A stretch of DNA of 64,000 nucleotides from Carnegiea gigantea (taxonomy: Eukaryota; Streptophyta; Magnoliopsida; Caryophyllales; Cactaceae). Below the pieces are notes generated by a model. The model did not search any database. It was not told the DNA's origin and was given only the letters and a program-made list of their open reading frames with translations. Position 1 is the stretch's first letter, and the number at the start of each line of letters is the position of its first letter. Where the stretch lies: assembly GCA_029747015.1 (NCBI GenBank), contig JAKOGI010000416.1, forward strand, positions 110,001-174,000, given 5' to 3'. Positions 1-8,262 of the stretch are shown piece by piece. A program made the position numbers and the translations under genes.

Positions 1-2
1 GA

Positions 3-167
3 AATTGTACCCCTAGGTATGATGCCCTAAACAAAATAAGTTCAGGGATTAGCCTAATACATACTTGTAGAATACCAGGAACTCATCATACGCGAAGTCT
101 GCTATGTGGAAATCTCCACGAAGAAAAGACAGCAGGTTGCTGTATTTGCCCTCTCAGGCTTCTATAG
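3..167 (+). pseudogene. Transactivator C-terminus of a diverged upstream viral unit (partial)
   Basis: The reading frame from base 3 to the TAG at 165-167 encodes about 54 residues. They align without gaps with the last residues of the transactivator in copies 1 and 2 (shared segments include RYDALNKISSGISL and GCCICPLR). About a quarter of the residues differ, far more than between copies 1 and 2. The start lies outside the window, so it cannot be judged whether the whole ORF is open. This is the 3' end of a fourth unit lying upstream. It shows that the array is longer than the window and mixes variants of different age or origin. Confidence 0.85.
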
Positions 168-985
168 AAAGGAAGCGTGTTGGACCCCACAAGAAAATAC
201 CTAAGAAGGTATTATTATCAGCCAGCTGTAAAAGGTACTACTTTATCAAAAGCAGCACCCACTACTGAAGAACCAGAATGACGCTTCGTGATTAAGAAAA
301 GCAAAGGACAGCGTGCTTCAGAAAAGCAAAGGCCAGCATTGCGAGAAAAGGACGTCCACCAGTGCAAAGGACAACGCGTTTTCGTACGTAAAGAAAAACA
401 AAACGCATTTCCTACAGTAAAAGCAGGAATCTTCAATAGTGCAAAAGCAAAAGACGACGCAGGCGCACTATCAACAGCTGAAGCAAATTATGTAATTTTT
501 CTTTTGAAATTTGTACTATTTGCTTTAAGTGATTTGTACGACTGTCGGCTGTGTTGCTCTATATAAGGAGCATGACCTCATTTGTTAGAGGCATCGGAAA
601 GAAGGGAGATCGAAAAACGGGGAGAGAGCATCTCTATCTAAAAATTCTAGAGAGAATGAGGGTTGAGTAACTACTCCTTTAGGGAGTAGAGTATGTAAAC
701 AAGATTAGTGTATAATTATTAGTATTATCAATAAAAGTAGTTTTTATATATCTTGGTGTACAACATTATTTGGTTTGAGAGAAAGGTCTGGAGTACCTTT
801 GGAATAGCCAGAGAAGTAGCCAATAGACAGGTGGTCGCCGGCGAAAGAGGCTGAGGTCCAGCGAGGTATTGATCTTGACTCTAACTAATCATGTTCTATC
901 TCAAGATGCATATTTACTACTTAGTTTGATAAGACTAATAATTATCATTAATTTGTTTGTATGCTTGAAACCTATTTTAGTTACC
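168..985 (+). promoter_or_regulatory. Viral control region and leader, copy 1
   Basis: This non-coding stretch lies between the upstream transactivator and ORF1. It holds A-rich direct repeats (GAAAAGCAAAGG at about 296 and 321), a TATA box TATATAA at 560-566, a four-codon uORF at 656-670, a hairpin at 671-689 (stem CTACTCC/GGAGTAG) and a poly(A) signal AATAAA at 730-735. In caulimovirids the full-length RNA starts about 30 nt past the TATA box and reads past this poly(A) signal once, giving terminally redundant RNA. From about 640 onward the sequence closely matches the other copies. The part upstream of that is strongly diverged and about 110 bp longer. The leader also has AUGs at 891 and 961 before ORF1. 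Confidence 0.8.
656..689 (+). promoter_or_regulatory. Short uORF abutting a hairpin (possible ribosome-shunt site), copy 1
   Basis: ATG-AGG-GTT-GAG-TAA (656-670) encodes MRVE. The stop is followed with no gap by a 7-bp hairpin (671-677 paired with 683-689, loop TTTAG). The other copies have MKVE-stop in the same place with different codons and a different stop. A short uORF ending just before a stem is the arrangement used for ribosome shunting in CaMV and RTBV. That this one works the same way is inference. Confidence 0.6.
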
Positions 986-1414
986 ATGAACCCCTTCAGC
1001 CCTGAACAACTGTATGCCAAGGCTATAGTTAAAAATGCCTTAGAACGATGCCTTCTAGAGAAGGAAAACAGTGAGTTTATTATTCAGGTCAAAGAGACCC
1101 TGCTTAACATTAGCAGACGAGGACTAGAACGATTAAGTGATGACTTTTTCGATAATCCTCTAGTACTCGCTGATGGCGAGATAATTATTCCAAGCCCAAG
1201 GAGTATCCTTGAAAATGATAATCTTTATCATATTAATGCTATCCATCGCCAAAAGGTTATTCTTAACGGCATTAACGAGGCCTTACTTTCTTTAGACACT
1301 TGTCTTAGACGTCATAATCAAAATTATGACTATAGATATCAAGAGTTTCTTAAAAGAAGAAGGACCAATAGGTCTAAAAATAATTCCGCACCCAGTTGTA
1401 GCTATGCTCAATAA
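986..1414 (+). CDS. Viral ORF1, 142-aa protein of unknown function, copy 1
   Basis: The ORF is open for 142 codons. The frame is also open upstream, but ATG 986 is the first in-frame ATG and is shared by all copies. The product starts MNPFSP, has a helix-prone middle rich in charged and leucine residues, and ends in a basic tail (KRRRTNRSK). I see no motif of a known caulimovirid protein. It lies upstream of the primer-binding site, inside what would be the RNA leader, where many relatives have only short uORFs. Its last 89 nt overlap ORF2 in the +1 frame. Conservation of length and frame in three copies supports a real gene. Confidence 0.7.
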   Translation: MNPFSPEQLYAKAIVKNALERCLLEKENSEFIIQVKETLLNISRRGLERLSDDFFDNPLVLADGEIIIPSPRSILENDNLYHINAIHRQKVILNGINEALLSLDTCLRRHNQNYDYRYQEFLKRRRTNRSKNNSAPSCSYAQ

Positions 1415-1640
1415 CTGGAAAAAGAAGCTGTCGAAATGGTATCAGAGTATACCGCAGAAATGGTATCAGAGCCATTCTTCATGTCTCAGACCCAGAGATC
1501 AAACAAATTGTCTTAAAACTAAAGATAAAAGATGGATTTATATCTGTCAACAGGCTGAACTTGCCAATTGTCAATGGTATGTACAACCTGACCTAGCAAG
1601 CCCTGCTAGAGATTCCTTATCAGGATTAAGTGATGGATAA
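1326..1640 (+). CDS. Viral ORF2, 104-aa protein of unknown function, copy 1
   Basis: The ORF starts at ATG 1326 inside ORF1 (+1 frame) and ends at TAA 1638-1640, which overlaps the coat-protein ATG as ATGGATAA. It encodes a small basic, tryptophan-rich protein with KWYQS repeated because of a 24-nt duplication. The tRNA primer-binding site lies inside the ORF, which is unusual. No known domain is recognised. The frame is kept in all three copies, even where 24 nt are absent, which is a multiple of three. It could still be a translated linker rather than a functional protein. Confidence 0.6.
   Translation: MTIDIKSFLKEEGPIGLKIIPHPVVAMLNNWKKKLSKWYQSIPQKWYQSHSSCLRPRDQTNCLKTKDKRWIYICQQAELANCQWYVQPDLASPARDSLSGLSDG
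1461..1473 (+). promoter_or_regulatory. tRNA-Met(i) primer-binding site, copy 1 (duplicated)
   Basis: TGGTATCAGAGCC matches the complement of the 3' end of plant initiator tRNA-Met, the primer for minus-strand DNA synthesis in Caulimoviridae. A partial second site, TGGTATCAGAG, lies 24 nt upstream at 1437-1447 and is part of a 24-bp tandem duplication (1434-1457). Confidence 0.9.
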
Positions 1641-3277
1641 AGCTGGTAGCAGTTCATCAACTCCATATAAGGAATTGTGGAAGTCCAATTTACAAGGACA
1701 AACAATAGATACTAAGTTAAATAGTATCTATGAGGGATTAGGAGAAATCCAGAAATTAATTCTGCATACTCCTAAATCAGAATCTGAACCTCAAATTGTT
1801 CGCAGAAGAGTTAGATTTAACCCTTCTATCGACCCTACCAAACCAGGGTATCCTTCAATTTCGAACATGGTTCGAACGTTTATTTCCTTAGAGGAATTAG
1901 AGCAAGAATATGCTCAAGCTAATTCTGATGAGGAAGACGAGATCTTAGATAAGATCAATGAACTCCAATTACAATGTAATATGGAGGCTACAGGTGAAGC
2001 ATCATCTAGTCACCCCATGATTGTACCAGACTCGACTCAGTCTAGTGGTCAAAGTGGTCCAGAGGTAAGACCTGAGAGTCAGACTAATATTGATAGTCAA
2101 ATAGGAAGTGATGACGAAGAGGAAGCACAACGCTACTGATATCGTCACCCTTCGTCTAGACAAAGACGAGTGGGAAGACCTCATCTATTCCCTCACCCAG
2201 GCCATGCCTACCCTTTGAGTAATGCAGGCGCTACATTAAACATTGACTGTGTTACAAATACAGATGAAGTTATCAAGGAATGGGTAAAAGCCCTACTCAT
2301 TTATTCTGGTGTCACTAGAACAGATGGTGATGAATTAAAAATTTTCATCCCTTTAACTTTAAGTGGGAAAGTATCTGACTGGTTTACTGCCTTACCTGAA
2401 GAAACCAAGGTAAGATATTTAGGTGGGACAACCACTAATGACAATAAAACAATCATTAATACGATTGAGAACGAAATTCGAAGAGAATTTTTGGGAGAAG
2501 ATTATTCTCAGTATCGTTTAAGAGAAAAACGATTAAAGAGGCAAAAATACCTCACAATGCTTTACAATTTACAGATATGCTATATCAATTATTTTGATGC
2601 CTATGTTTGTGAATTTGAAAAGTATTACTACAAAGCTGAAATATCTTCAGCAGCTTCTAATTCGTTAAATTTCCATAACGATATGTTTTTTACTAAATTA
2701 CCATTCCCATGGAGTGATTTAATATTTAGTAAATGGAAGGCCGCAGAACGACCTGAAAGAACTGACACATTAGGTGCCAGAATTGAGTTTGCTAGAGTAA
2801 CACTAGCAGATGAATGTGAAAAAGCCTATAAAAGAAAGAGGCTTCAAAAGGACCAAAAGAAGCTGAAATGTAAAGATCAGCTTTATTATCCTAGTAAGTT
2901 TGGTTGTCAATTAGACAAATCTACTAAACAGAAAAAGAAGTTTAAGGCCAAAAAGAAACTTGGTAAACGTGTCAAGAAGCACCCTAAACCTTTCAAGAAG
3001 AAAAGAAAATTCTTTAAAAAGAAACAAAAGAAAAAGGAAGACAAAAGCTCTTCTAAGCAGATCCAAAAACAAGATTGTAAGTGTTGGAACTGCAATGAAA
3101 AGGGACATTATGCAAATGAATGCCCCAAGAAAGATTAATTTTGCTGGTGTTTGCTCTAATGAGTTATTTGAGCAATTTGCAGGCTACGAAGAAGTAGCAT
3201 TTTCAGACATAACGTCTGAAGACGAGATTCTCGTCTTAACATATTTATCCAGCAGCTCAGACGATGAGTCAGACTGA
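1633..3277 (+). pseudogene. Viral coat protein, copy 1 (nonsense and frameshift)
   Basis: This corresponds to the intact coat ORFs of copies 2 and 3, with the same acidic N-terminal part, central capsid region, lysine-rich segment and CCHC knuckle. Two lesions are visible. A TGA at 2137-2139 replaces the CGA (Arg) seen in the other copies, a C-to-T change at a CpG. An extra G at about 3133, just after the zinc knuckle, shifts the frame so that it ends early. The ATG at 1633 is used; the preceding GTG is not a likely eukaryotic start. The 3-residue repeat present in copies 2 and 3 (GPSGP) is shorter here by 9 nt. Confidence 0.9.
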
Positions 3278-4450
3278 AGAGCATTCACAACAAGAGGAAG
3301 GTGAATCCTCAGGTACGTATTCTAATGAGATACTTTTCGATAAAAAGAAGTATCAAAAGATTTTATCTAAAAACCTCAAGATAAATGAGCACGAAGGTTT
3401 TAAACGAACCTTATTACAAATTTTCCGTAGAAAAATATTCAGTACTTTGGTACTAATATTCAGGAAATCCCTATTAGCAGCAATATAGCTGAAGGACAAG
3501 TAGAATTGCCCTTAGTAACCATCGAACAGATTAGACAAAAAATCAGGAAAATCCCTGAAAAGGACCGAACTAAGATCGGTTATATCCATTTTGGTGCAGT
3601 AAGAATTCATTTGAAAGCTACCTTTCAAAAGGGATTAGACACCCCTATAATTCTTACATTAATGCATAATCGCATTGCAAATCGATCAGAAGCCATAATA
3701 GGCATTCTGAAGGGAAACTTGGTTTACCAAAACCTTAGTTTCACCACATACCCAGGGTATAGTATACCCATTAGGGATTTAGACACTAACCGTGCCCTAA
3801 ATCTCTGTTACCACTTTCAAAGGTCAGACTTACTAGAAAGTCTACACCATTCACCATTTACCATCTATACCATGGTAAGTTACATGCTAAGTAACACTCA
3901 TATTATTGACCAATTTCTCCAAAAAGACGAAATTGAGTTAGACGATATCTTTTCTGATATCTGTGAAGTCCAAGAGATTTCTAGACCTAAGTTGCAGCCA
4001 ATCAACGAGTGGCAAATTGATATTAAACAGAAACCACTGTTTAATAGATGCAACAGTATGCAAGGTAGATACTCCGTAGACGGTAGTATTCTACGAAGCT
4101 ACCCCCTTGAGCGATTGCCAAATCCAAAATTGGCTAATTTCCAAATTGTGAGTAAGATTTACATCACACAATGGAAAGACGGATTAATTTGGATTAATCC
4201 TGCCATCCAGCATAACTACGCTAGTCCTGAGATTTATTCTCAAATGCAAGAACATAAACTAACTTATGTTCCTGTACTCTTTGAATCCGTTGAACGGATT
4301 ATTCATCTGGAAAATCAAGCTTTCAACACTAAAGCTGATTTGCTCTTAGGAATGCGTTTCTTATCAGAAACTATTTATTCCATAACTGAGCATTTTATGA
4401 CCATTAAGCTCAATGGTATAATTGTTCATGCCAGTAAAGTCCATGAATAA
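3264..4450 (+). pseudogene. Viral movement protein, copy 1 (frameshift)
   Basis: This is the 30K-superfamily movement protein, which in relatives lines plasmodesmata for cell-to-cell spread. A G is missing at about 3433 compared with copies 2 and 3, so the frame that starts at ATG 3264 ends at 3488. The rest is open in another frame to TAA 4450. The ATG overlaps the end of the coat ORF (ATGAGTCAGACTGA, 14 nt), and the end overlaps the polymerase ATG (ATGAATAA). Confidence 0.88.
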
Positions 4451-6443
4451 GGTACCATATATTAAGGTACAATTAGTTTACAGGTTTCATCAACCTGAAT
4501 GGTTTCACGCCATGATAGACACAGGATCAGATGTCACAATGGCATCCGCCAATTCTTATCCAGAACGATACTGGAAAGACTTGCATAAACCCCTACAGGT
4601 GGTTGTAGCATCTGGACAGGTTACTAAACTCACCAAAGCCGTTTTTGGTCAGTTTATAGCTATCCAAGATAGCACAGAAAACCAGTTCAAGGTATTACCA
4701 CTACCTACTGTAGTAATACAAGCACCTAAAGATGCTACCTATAACCTCCTCTTAGGAGTTGACTTTCTTAATAGATTCAAGGAATATAGCTGTGACCACT
4801 CACACATTAGTTTCCTCACCCCATGTGGACATTGGATTAAGTCCCAGCTAATAGCCCATCCTCAATATCGAGGAACTATCTCATTTCAACCACGCAGCCA
4901 GCATGGTGGAGAGCCTAGGCCCAAAAATATAAACCGGCCCAAAAACCTTACAAAAAGGCCCAAAGACCATTCTAAGGTCAAAGCCCAATTGCTAAATGCT
5001 CTATCAAACACCCAAAGAGCATTAGAATTTCGGCTAGAAAACGAAGTAAAAACACTTCTACAAGCCCATTTCGATGACAACCCATTGAAATATTGGGACA
5101 AGGATAAGTCTTATGCAGACATCCAACTCAAAGAGGCCAACTCAATTGTACGAGTTAAGCCCATGAGATATAGTCAGGCAGATGAACTCGAGTTCAAAGT
5201 CCAACTCAAAGAACTCGAAGAAAAGCAATTAGCTTTCAAAAGCACTGAGGATAACAAAAGTCCTCATAGTAGTCCAGCATTCATGGTAAACAACCACTCT
5301 GAACAAAAGAGAGGTAAGCCAAGAATGGTGATTAACTACAAAAGGCTAAACGAATTAACCGTCTTTGATGGTTATTTCCTTCCTAATAAGGAATTGCTTA
5401 TCAACAAAACCCTTAACAAAAAGTGGTTTTCCAAATTTGACTGCAAGTCAGGATTTTATCAGATTAAACTAAAAGAATCTGCTAAGCCCTTAACTGCATT
5501 CAGCACACCTCAGGGGCAATACATTTGGAATGTAATGCCTATGGGACTAAAAAACGCCCCACAGATCTTTCAAAGAAGAATGGATAATATCTTCAATGAA
5601 TATTCAGACTTTTGTCTAGTTTATGTTGATGATATCTTGATCTTTTCTTCTAATATTGCAGATCATGCAACTCATCTCATGAAATTCATTGAGAAAAGCC
5701 GTAATCACGGATTAATACTATCAGCTAAAAAAGCTGAGATTGCAAAAGAACAAATCGAGTTTTTAGGTCTAAAGATCGACCATAAGGGTATAGAAATGCA
5801 ACCCCACATATGTGAAAAAGTTGCTAATTTCCCTGATAAACTCTGCGACCGAAAACAGGTTGAACGTTTCTTAGGATGTATCAATTACGTCAGTGACTTT
5901 GTGCCTAACCTAGCATGGCTAAGAGGTCCACTTCAAGATCTTCTTAAGAAAAGATTAAATTTACAATGGCAAGACTATCACACCCATCTTGTCCAACAAC
6001 TCAAGAAGATGTGTAGTCAATTACCTAGATTGGCCATCCCTGAACCAGGTGATCAACTAATAGTTGAAACAGATGCCTCAGACCTTTACTGGGGAGGAGT
6101 CCTTAAAGCCAGAAAGGCTGATGACAAGGAACATGTTTGCAGGTATGCTAACGGATGTTTTAAGCCAGCTGAGATTAATTATCACAGCAATGAAAAGGAA
6201 TTACTTGCCTTAAAACGGAGTTTTGCTAAATTCCACTTCTTTATTTTACCTATAAAGTTCTTAGTCAGAACTGATAACACTAATGTAAAAGCTTACATTT
6301 TTAATAAGCTCCCCTGTACCCCTGAGTACAAGAGACGCCATAGATGGCAACAATATTTTCAGGAATATCAATTCGATATTGAACATATAAAAGGTAAGAA
6401 TAACCATCTTGCTGATTTTCTTAGCAGGGAAGCCAATGGTTGA
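4443..6443 (+). CDS. Viral protease-reverse transcriptase-RNase H polyprotein, copy 1
   Basis: A single open frame of 666 codons from ATG 4443. An in-frame ATG at 4428 would add 5 residues. It makes viral DNA from the pregenomic RNA and processes viral proteins. Visible motifs: the aspartic protease active site DTGSD (residues 26-30); RT with MVINYKRLNE, the SKFDCKSGF block, QGQYIWNVMPMGLKNAP and catalytic YVDD (394-397); RNase H with DASDLYWGG (Asp 544), NEKELLAL and RTDNTN (Asp 611). No integrase or chromodomain follows, as expected for a pararetrovirus. The start overlaps the movement-protein stop (ATGAATAA) and the stop overlaps the transactivator start (ATGGTTGA). The ORF looks undamaged. 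Confidence 0.96.
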   Translation: MNKVPYIKVQLVYRFHQPEWFHAMIDTGSDVTMASANSYPERYWKDLHKPLQVVVASGQVTKLTKAVFGQFIAIQDSTENQFKVLPLPTVVIQAPKDATYNLLLGVDFLNRFKEYSCDHSHISFLTPCGHWIKSQLIAHPQYRGTISFQPRSQHGGEPRPKNINRPKNLTKRPKDHSKVKAQLLNALSNTQRALEFRLENEVKTLLQAHFDDNPLKYWDKDKSYADIQLKEANSIVRVKPMRYSQADELEFKVQLKELEEKQLAFKSTEDNKSPHSSPAFMVNNHSEQKRGKPRMVINYKRLNELTVFDGYFLPNKELLINKTLNKKWFSKFDCKSGFYQIKLKESAKPLTAFSTPQGQYIWNVMPMGLKNAPQIFQRRMDNIFNEYSDFCLVYVDDILIFSSNIADHATHLMKFIEKSRNHGLILSAKKAEIAKEQIEFLGLKIDHKGIEMQPHICEKVANFPDKLCDRKQVERFLGCINYVSDFVPNLAWLRGPLQDLLKKRLNLQWQDYHTHLVQQLKKMCSQLPRLAIPEPGDQLIVETDASDLYWGGVLKARKADDKEHVCRYANGCFKPAEINYHSNEKELLALKRSFAKFHFFILPIKFLVRTDNTNVKAYIFNKLPCTPEYKRRHRWQQYFQEYQFDIEHIKGKNNHLADFLSREANG

Positions 6444-7554
6444 AGAAGAGACATCTTCAGCAGACGCCAGATCCTTATTGGAAATGGCCATCCACGAATT
6501 ATGTGTCGCTCATGAACGAATGACACGAATCCAGAAGGAAATTGAAGAGGAAATTAATCCTCGTATCATCCAGGCCTTATCCAGCCTCGATGAAGTAATG
6601 GCGTTACAAGCCATTGACTTATCTGATGAAATACATCAGGCCTTTCTTGGAGCATGTAAACGTGCCCAGAGAGGAAAAGGACTCGTGTCCGATAGTCTCC
6701 AAGAAGGAGAGGGACTTTTGTCCACACAAGAACTCCTTAAGCCTACTTTCAAAACGAAAGGAAAGGTTCAAGAATGTTCTACCTCCTCAGAAACAGAGGA
6801 AGAAAATGACTTCACAGTCATCATGCCTAAGGCACAAAGGCCTATATTAAATCAGGCTATATCCATGGAACAATACGTTTCATATTCAAAATGGGTTTAT
6901 ACAGCCCAGAGCACTAACAGTCAAGTAATTGACACTTCTGGAATATATCCCAGAATTCATTTTCTTGCAGGAAGTCCTGCAGACGACGTTAGCAAGGCAG
7001 TAATGTTCGGTTTCTGTGCTAGCGTTACATGCAGCCCCGGAAACAGAGAAATTCTAGGACTACATAAGTCCATAATCGAAGCAGTCAAGAAGTTTCGAAA
7101 AAGCTCCAAATCAGATTGGGTAGTATTAAAAATACTATCTGCCAGCCCAGAGGTTCTACCCACTCCAGCTCCAGGATGGTTAATCGTTCAACTCTGCACT
7201 CCAAACAGAGCCAATTTGAAGTTCAAAAAGAACAAAGTTCTCGAACAACCAGAAGTTCACGAAGAATGGATCTGTCACCGCAGAGCCATGGGTTTCACTG
7301 TAATTTTTAACAAGTTACAAGCCCTTCGAGAATCTAACAAAGGATTTATGTACAATGCACCCAGCAACATCTACATCTATGCTGAAGGAAATTGTAGTCC
7401 AAGGTATGATGCCCTTAACAAAATTAGTTCGGGGATAAGCCTTATCTACAGCTGTCGTATACCAGGCAGTCACTCTACACGTAGTTATCTCTGTGGATTC
7501 CTTCATCAAGAAAGAACAACAGGATGCTGCATTTGTCCATTAAGGATTGGTTAA
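6436..7554 (+). CDS. Viral transactivator/viroplasmin-like protein (TAV), copy 1
   Basis: Open from ATG 6436 for 372 residues. The ATG lies in the ATGGTTGA overlap with the polymerase stop. By position (last ORF, after RT-RNase H) and by a conserved core it matches the caulimovirid P6/TAV family. The core is roughly residues 150-300 (SKWVYTAQS, FLAGSPADDV, FGFCASVTCSPG, WVVLKIL, PAPGWLIVQL). In CaMV this protein forms virus factories and promotes reinitiation on polycistronic RNA. The N-terminal third is helical and acidic (EIEEEINP), with a serine/glutamate-rich linker. The C-terminus has a cysteine cluster (GCCICP). Its presence fits the tightly overlapping ORFs upstream. Family assignment is by motif and position, without an alignment. 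Confidence 0.88.
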   Translation: MVEEETSSADARSLLEMAIHELCVAHERMTRIQKEIEEEINPRIIQALSSLDEVMALQAIDLSDEIHQAFLGACKRAQRGKGLVSDSLQEGEGLLSTQELLKPTFKTKGKVQECSTSSETEEENDFTVIMPKAQRPILNQAISMEQYVSYSKWVYTAQSTNSQVIDTSGIYPRIHFLAGSPADDVSKAVMFGFCASVTCSPGNREILGLHKSIIEAVKKFRKSSKSDWVVLKILSASPEVLPTPAPGWLIVQLCTPNRANLKFKKNKVLEQPEVHEEWICHRRAMGFTVIFNKLQALRESNKGFMYNAPSNIYIYAEGNCSPRYDALNKISSGISLIYSCRIPGSHSTRSYLCGFLHQERTTGCCICPLRIG

Positions 7555-8262
7555 AGGAAGCGTGTTGGACCCAGTAAAAGGGACAGCCACTATCTGCTAA
7601 AAGAAAAGGCAGACGCTGCAGAAAAAGCAAAGATTCCCAAAGGACAATCATAATGGTTGCCAGCTAAAGCAAACGCACTAAGAAAAGCAAGCAACGCGTT
7701 TTCAAAAGATGCTGTACGAAAAGCAAACGCACTCAGCAAAAGCAAAAAGCAAGCAACGCATGCTGTACGAAAAGCAGCTATTGTCTACAGTAAAAGTAGA
7801 TTCTCTATTTATTTTACTTTTGCTAATTGTACTATTGTCGGTTCAGCTCTTCTATATAAAGGAGCAACCCCCCATTTGTAGAGATATCAAAAAACGGAGA
7901 GAGCATCTCTATCTAAAGTTTCTAGAGAGAGGATGAAGGTCGAGTGACTACTCCTTTAGGGAGTAGAGTATGTAAACAAAATTAGTGTATAATTATTAGT
8001 ATTGCCAATAAAAGTAGTTTTTATACATCTTGGAGTACAACATTATTCAGTTTGAGAAGAGGGTCTGGAGTACCTTTGGAATAGCCAGAGAAGTAGCCAA
8101 TAGACAGGTGGTCGCCGGCGAAAGAGGCTGAGGTCCAGCAAGGTATTGACCTTATCTCTAACCAATTATGTTCTATGTCAAGATGCATTTTTACTACTTA
8201 GTTTGATAAGACTAATAATTATCATTAATTTGTTTATATGCTTGAAACCTATTTTAGTTAAG
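7555..8262 (+). promoter_or_regulatory. Viral control region and leader, copy 2
   Basis: The region contains a 51-54 bp tandem duplication (7666-7777, units starting AAAGCAAACGCACT) upstream of the TATA box TATATAAA at 7853-7860. These are followed by the uORF-hairpin module (7933-7966), a poly(A) signal AATAAA at 8007-8012 and a leader up to ORF1 ATG 8263. The duplicated block lies 75-190 bp upstream of the TATA box, where caulimovirid promoters carry enhancers. An enhancer role is inferred. The segment from 8061 to 8140 includes a GC-rich CGCCGGCG palindrome and is nearly identical in all copies. Confidence 0.82.
7933..7966 (+). promoter_or_regulatory. Short uORF abutting a hairpin (possible ribosome-shunt site), copy 2
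   Basis: ATG-AAG-GTC-GAG-TGA (7933-7947, MKVE) is immediately followed by the hairpin CTACTCC/GGAGTAG (7948-7954 with 7960-7966). It lies about 50 nt downstream of the expected transcription start. Confidence 0.6.

Noticed and set aside
288..566. 92-codon open frame in the viral control region
   Set aside because: It is not conserved in copies 2 and 3 and overlaps promoter repeats and the TATA box.
869..985. In-frame extension of viral ORF1 from a TTG start
   Set aside because: Eukaryotic translation would start at ATG 986. The hydrophobic upstream stretch is merely open leader sequence. The same reasoning moved the CP start to ATG 1633, RT to 4443 and TAV to 6436.
2907..3108. Antisense open frames (Phe/Leu-rich) opposite the coat-protein lysine-rich segment
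   Set aside because: They are shadows of the AAG/AAA-rich coding strand and recur in each copy for that reason only.
7657..7936. Open frames across the promoter repeats of copies 2 and 3
   Set aside because: Lys/Ala/Ser-rich translation of the A-rich tandem repeat. It spans the TATA box and has no counterpart in copy 1.
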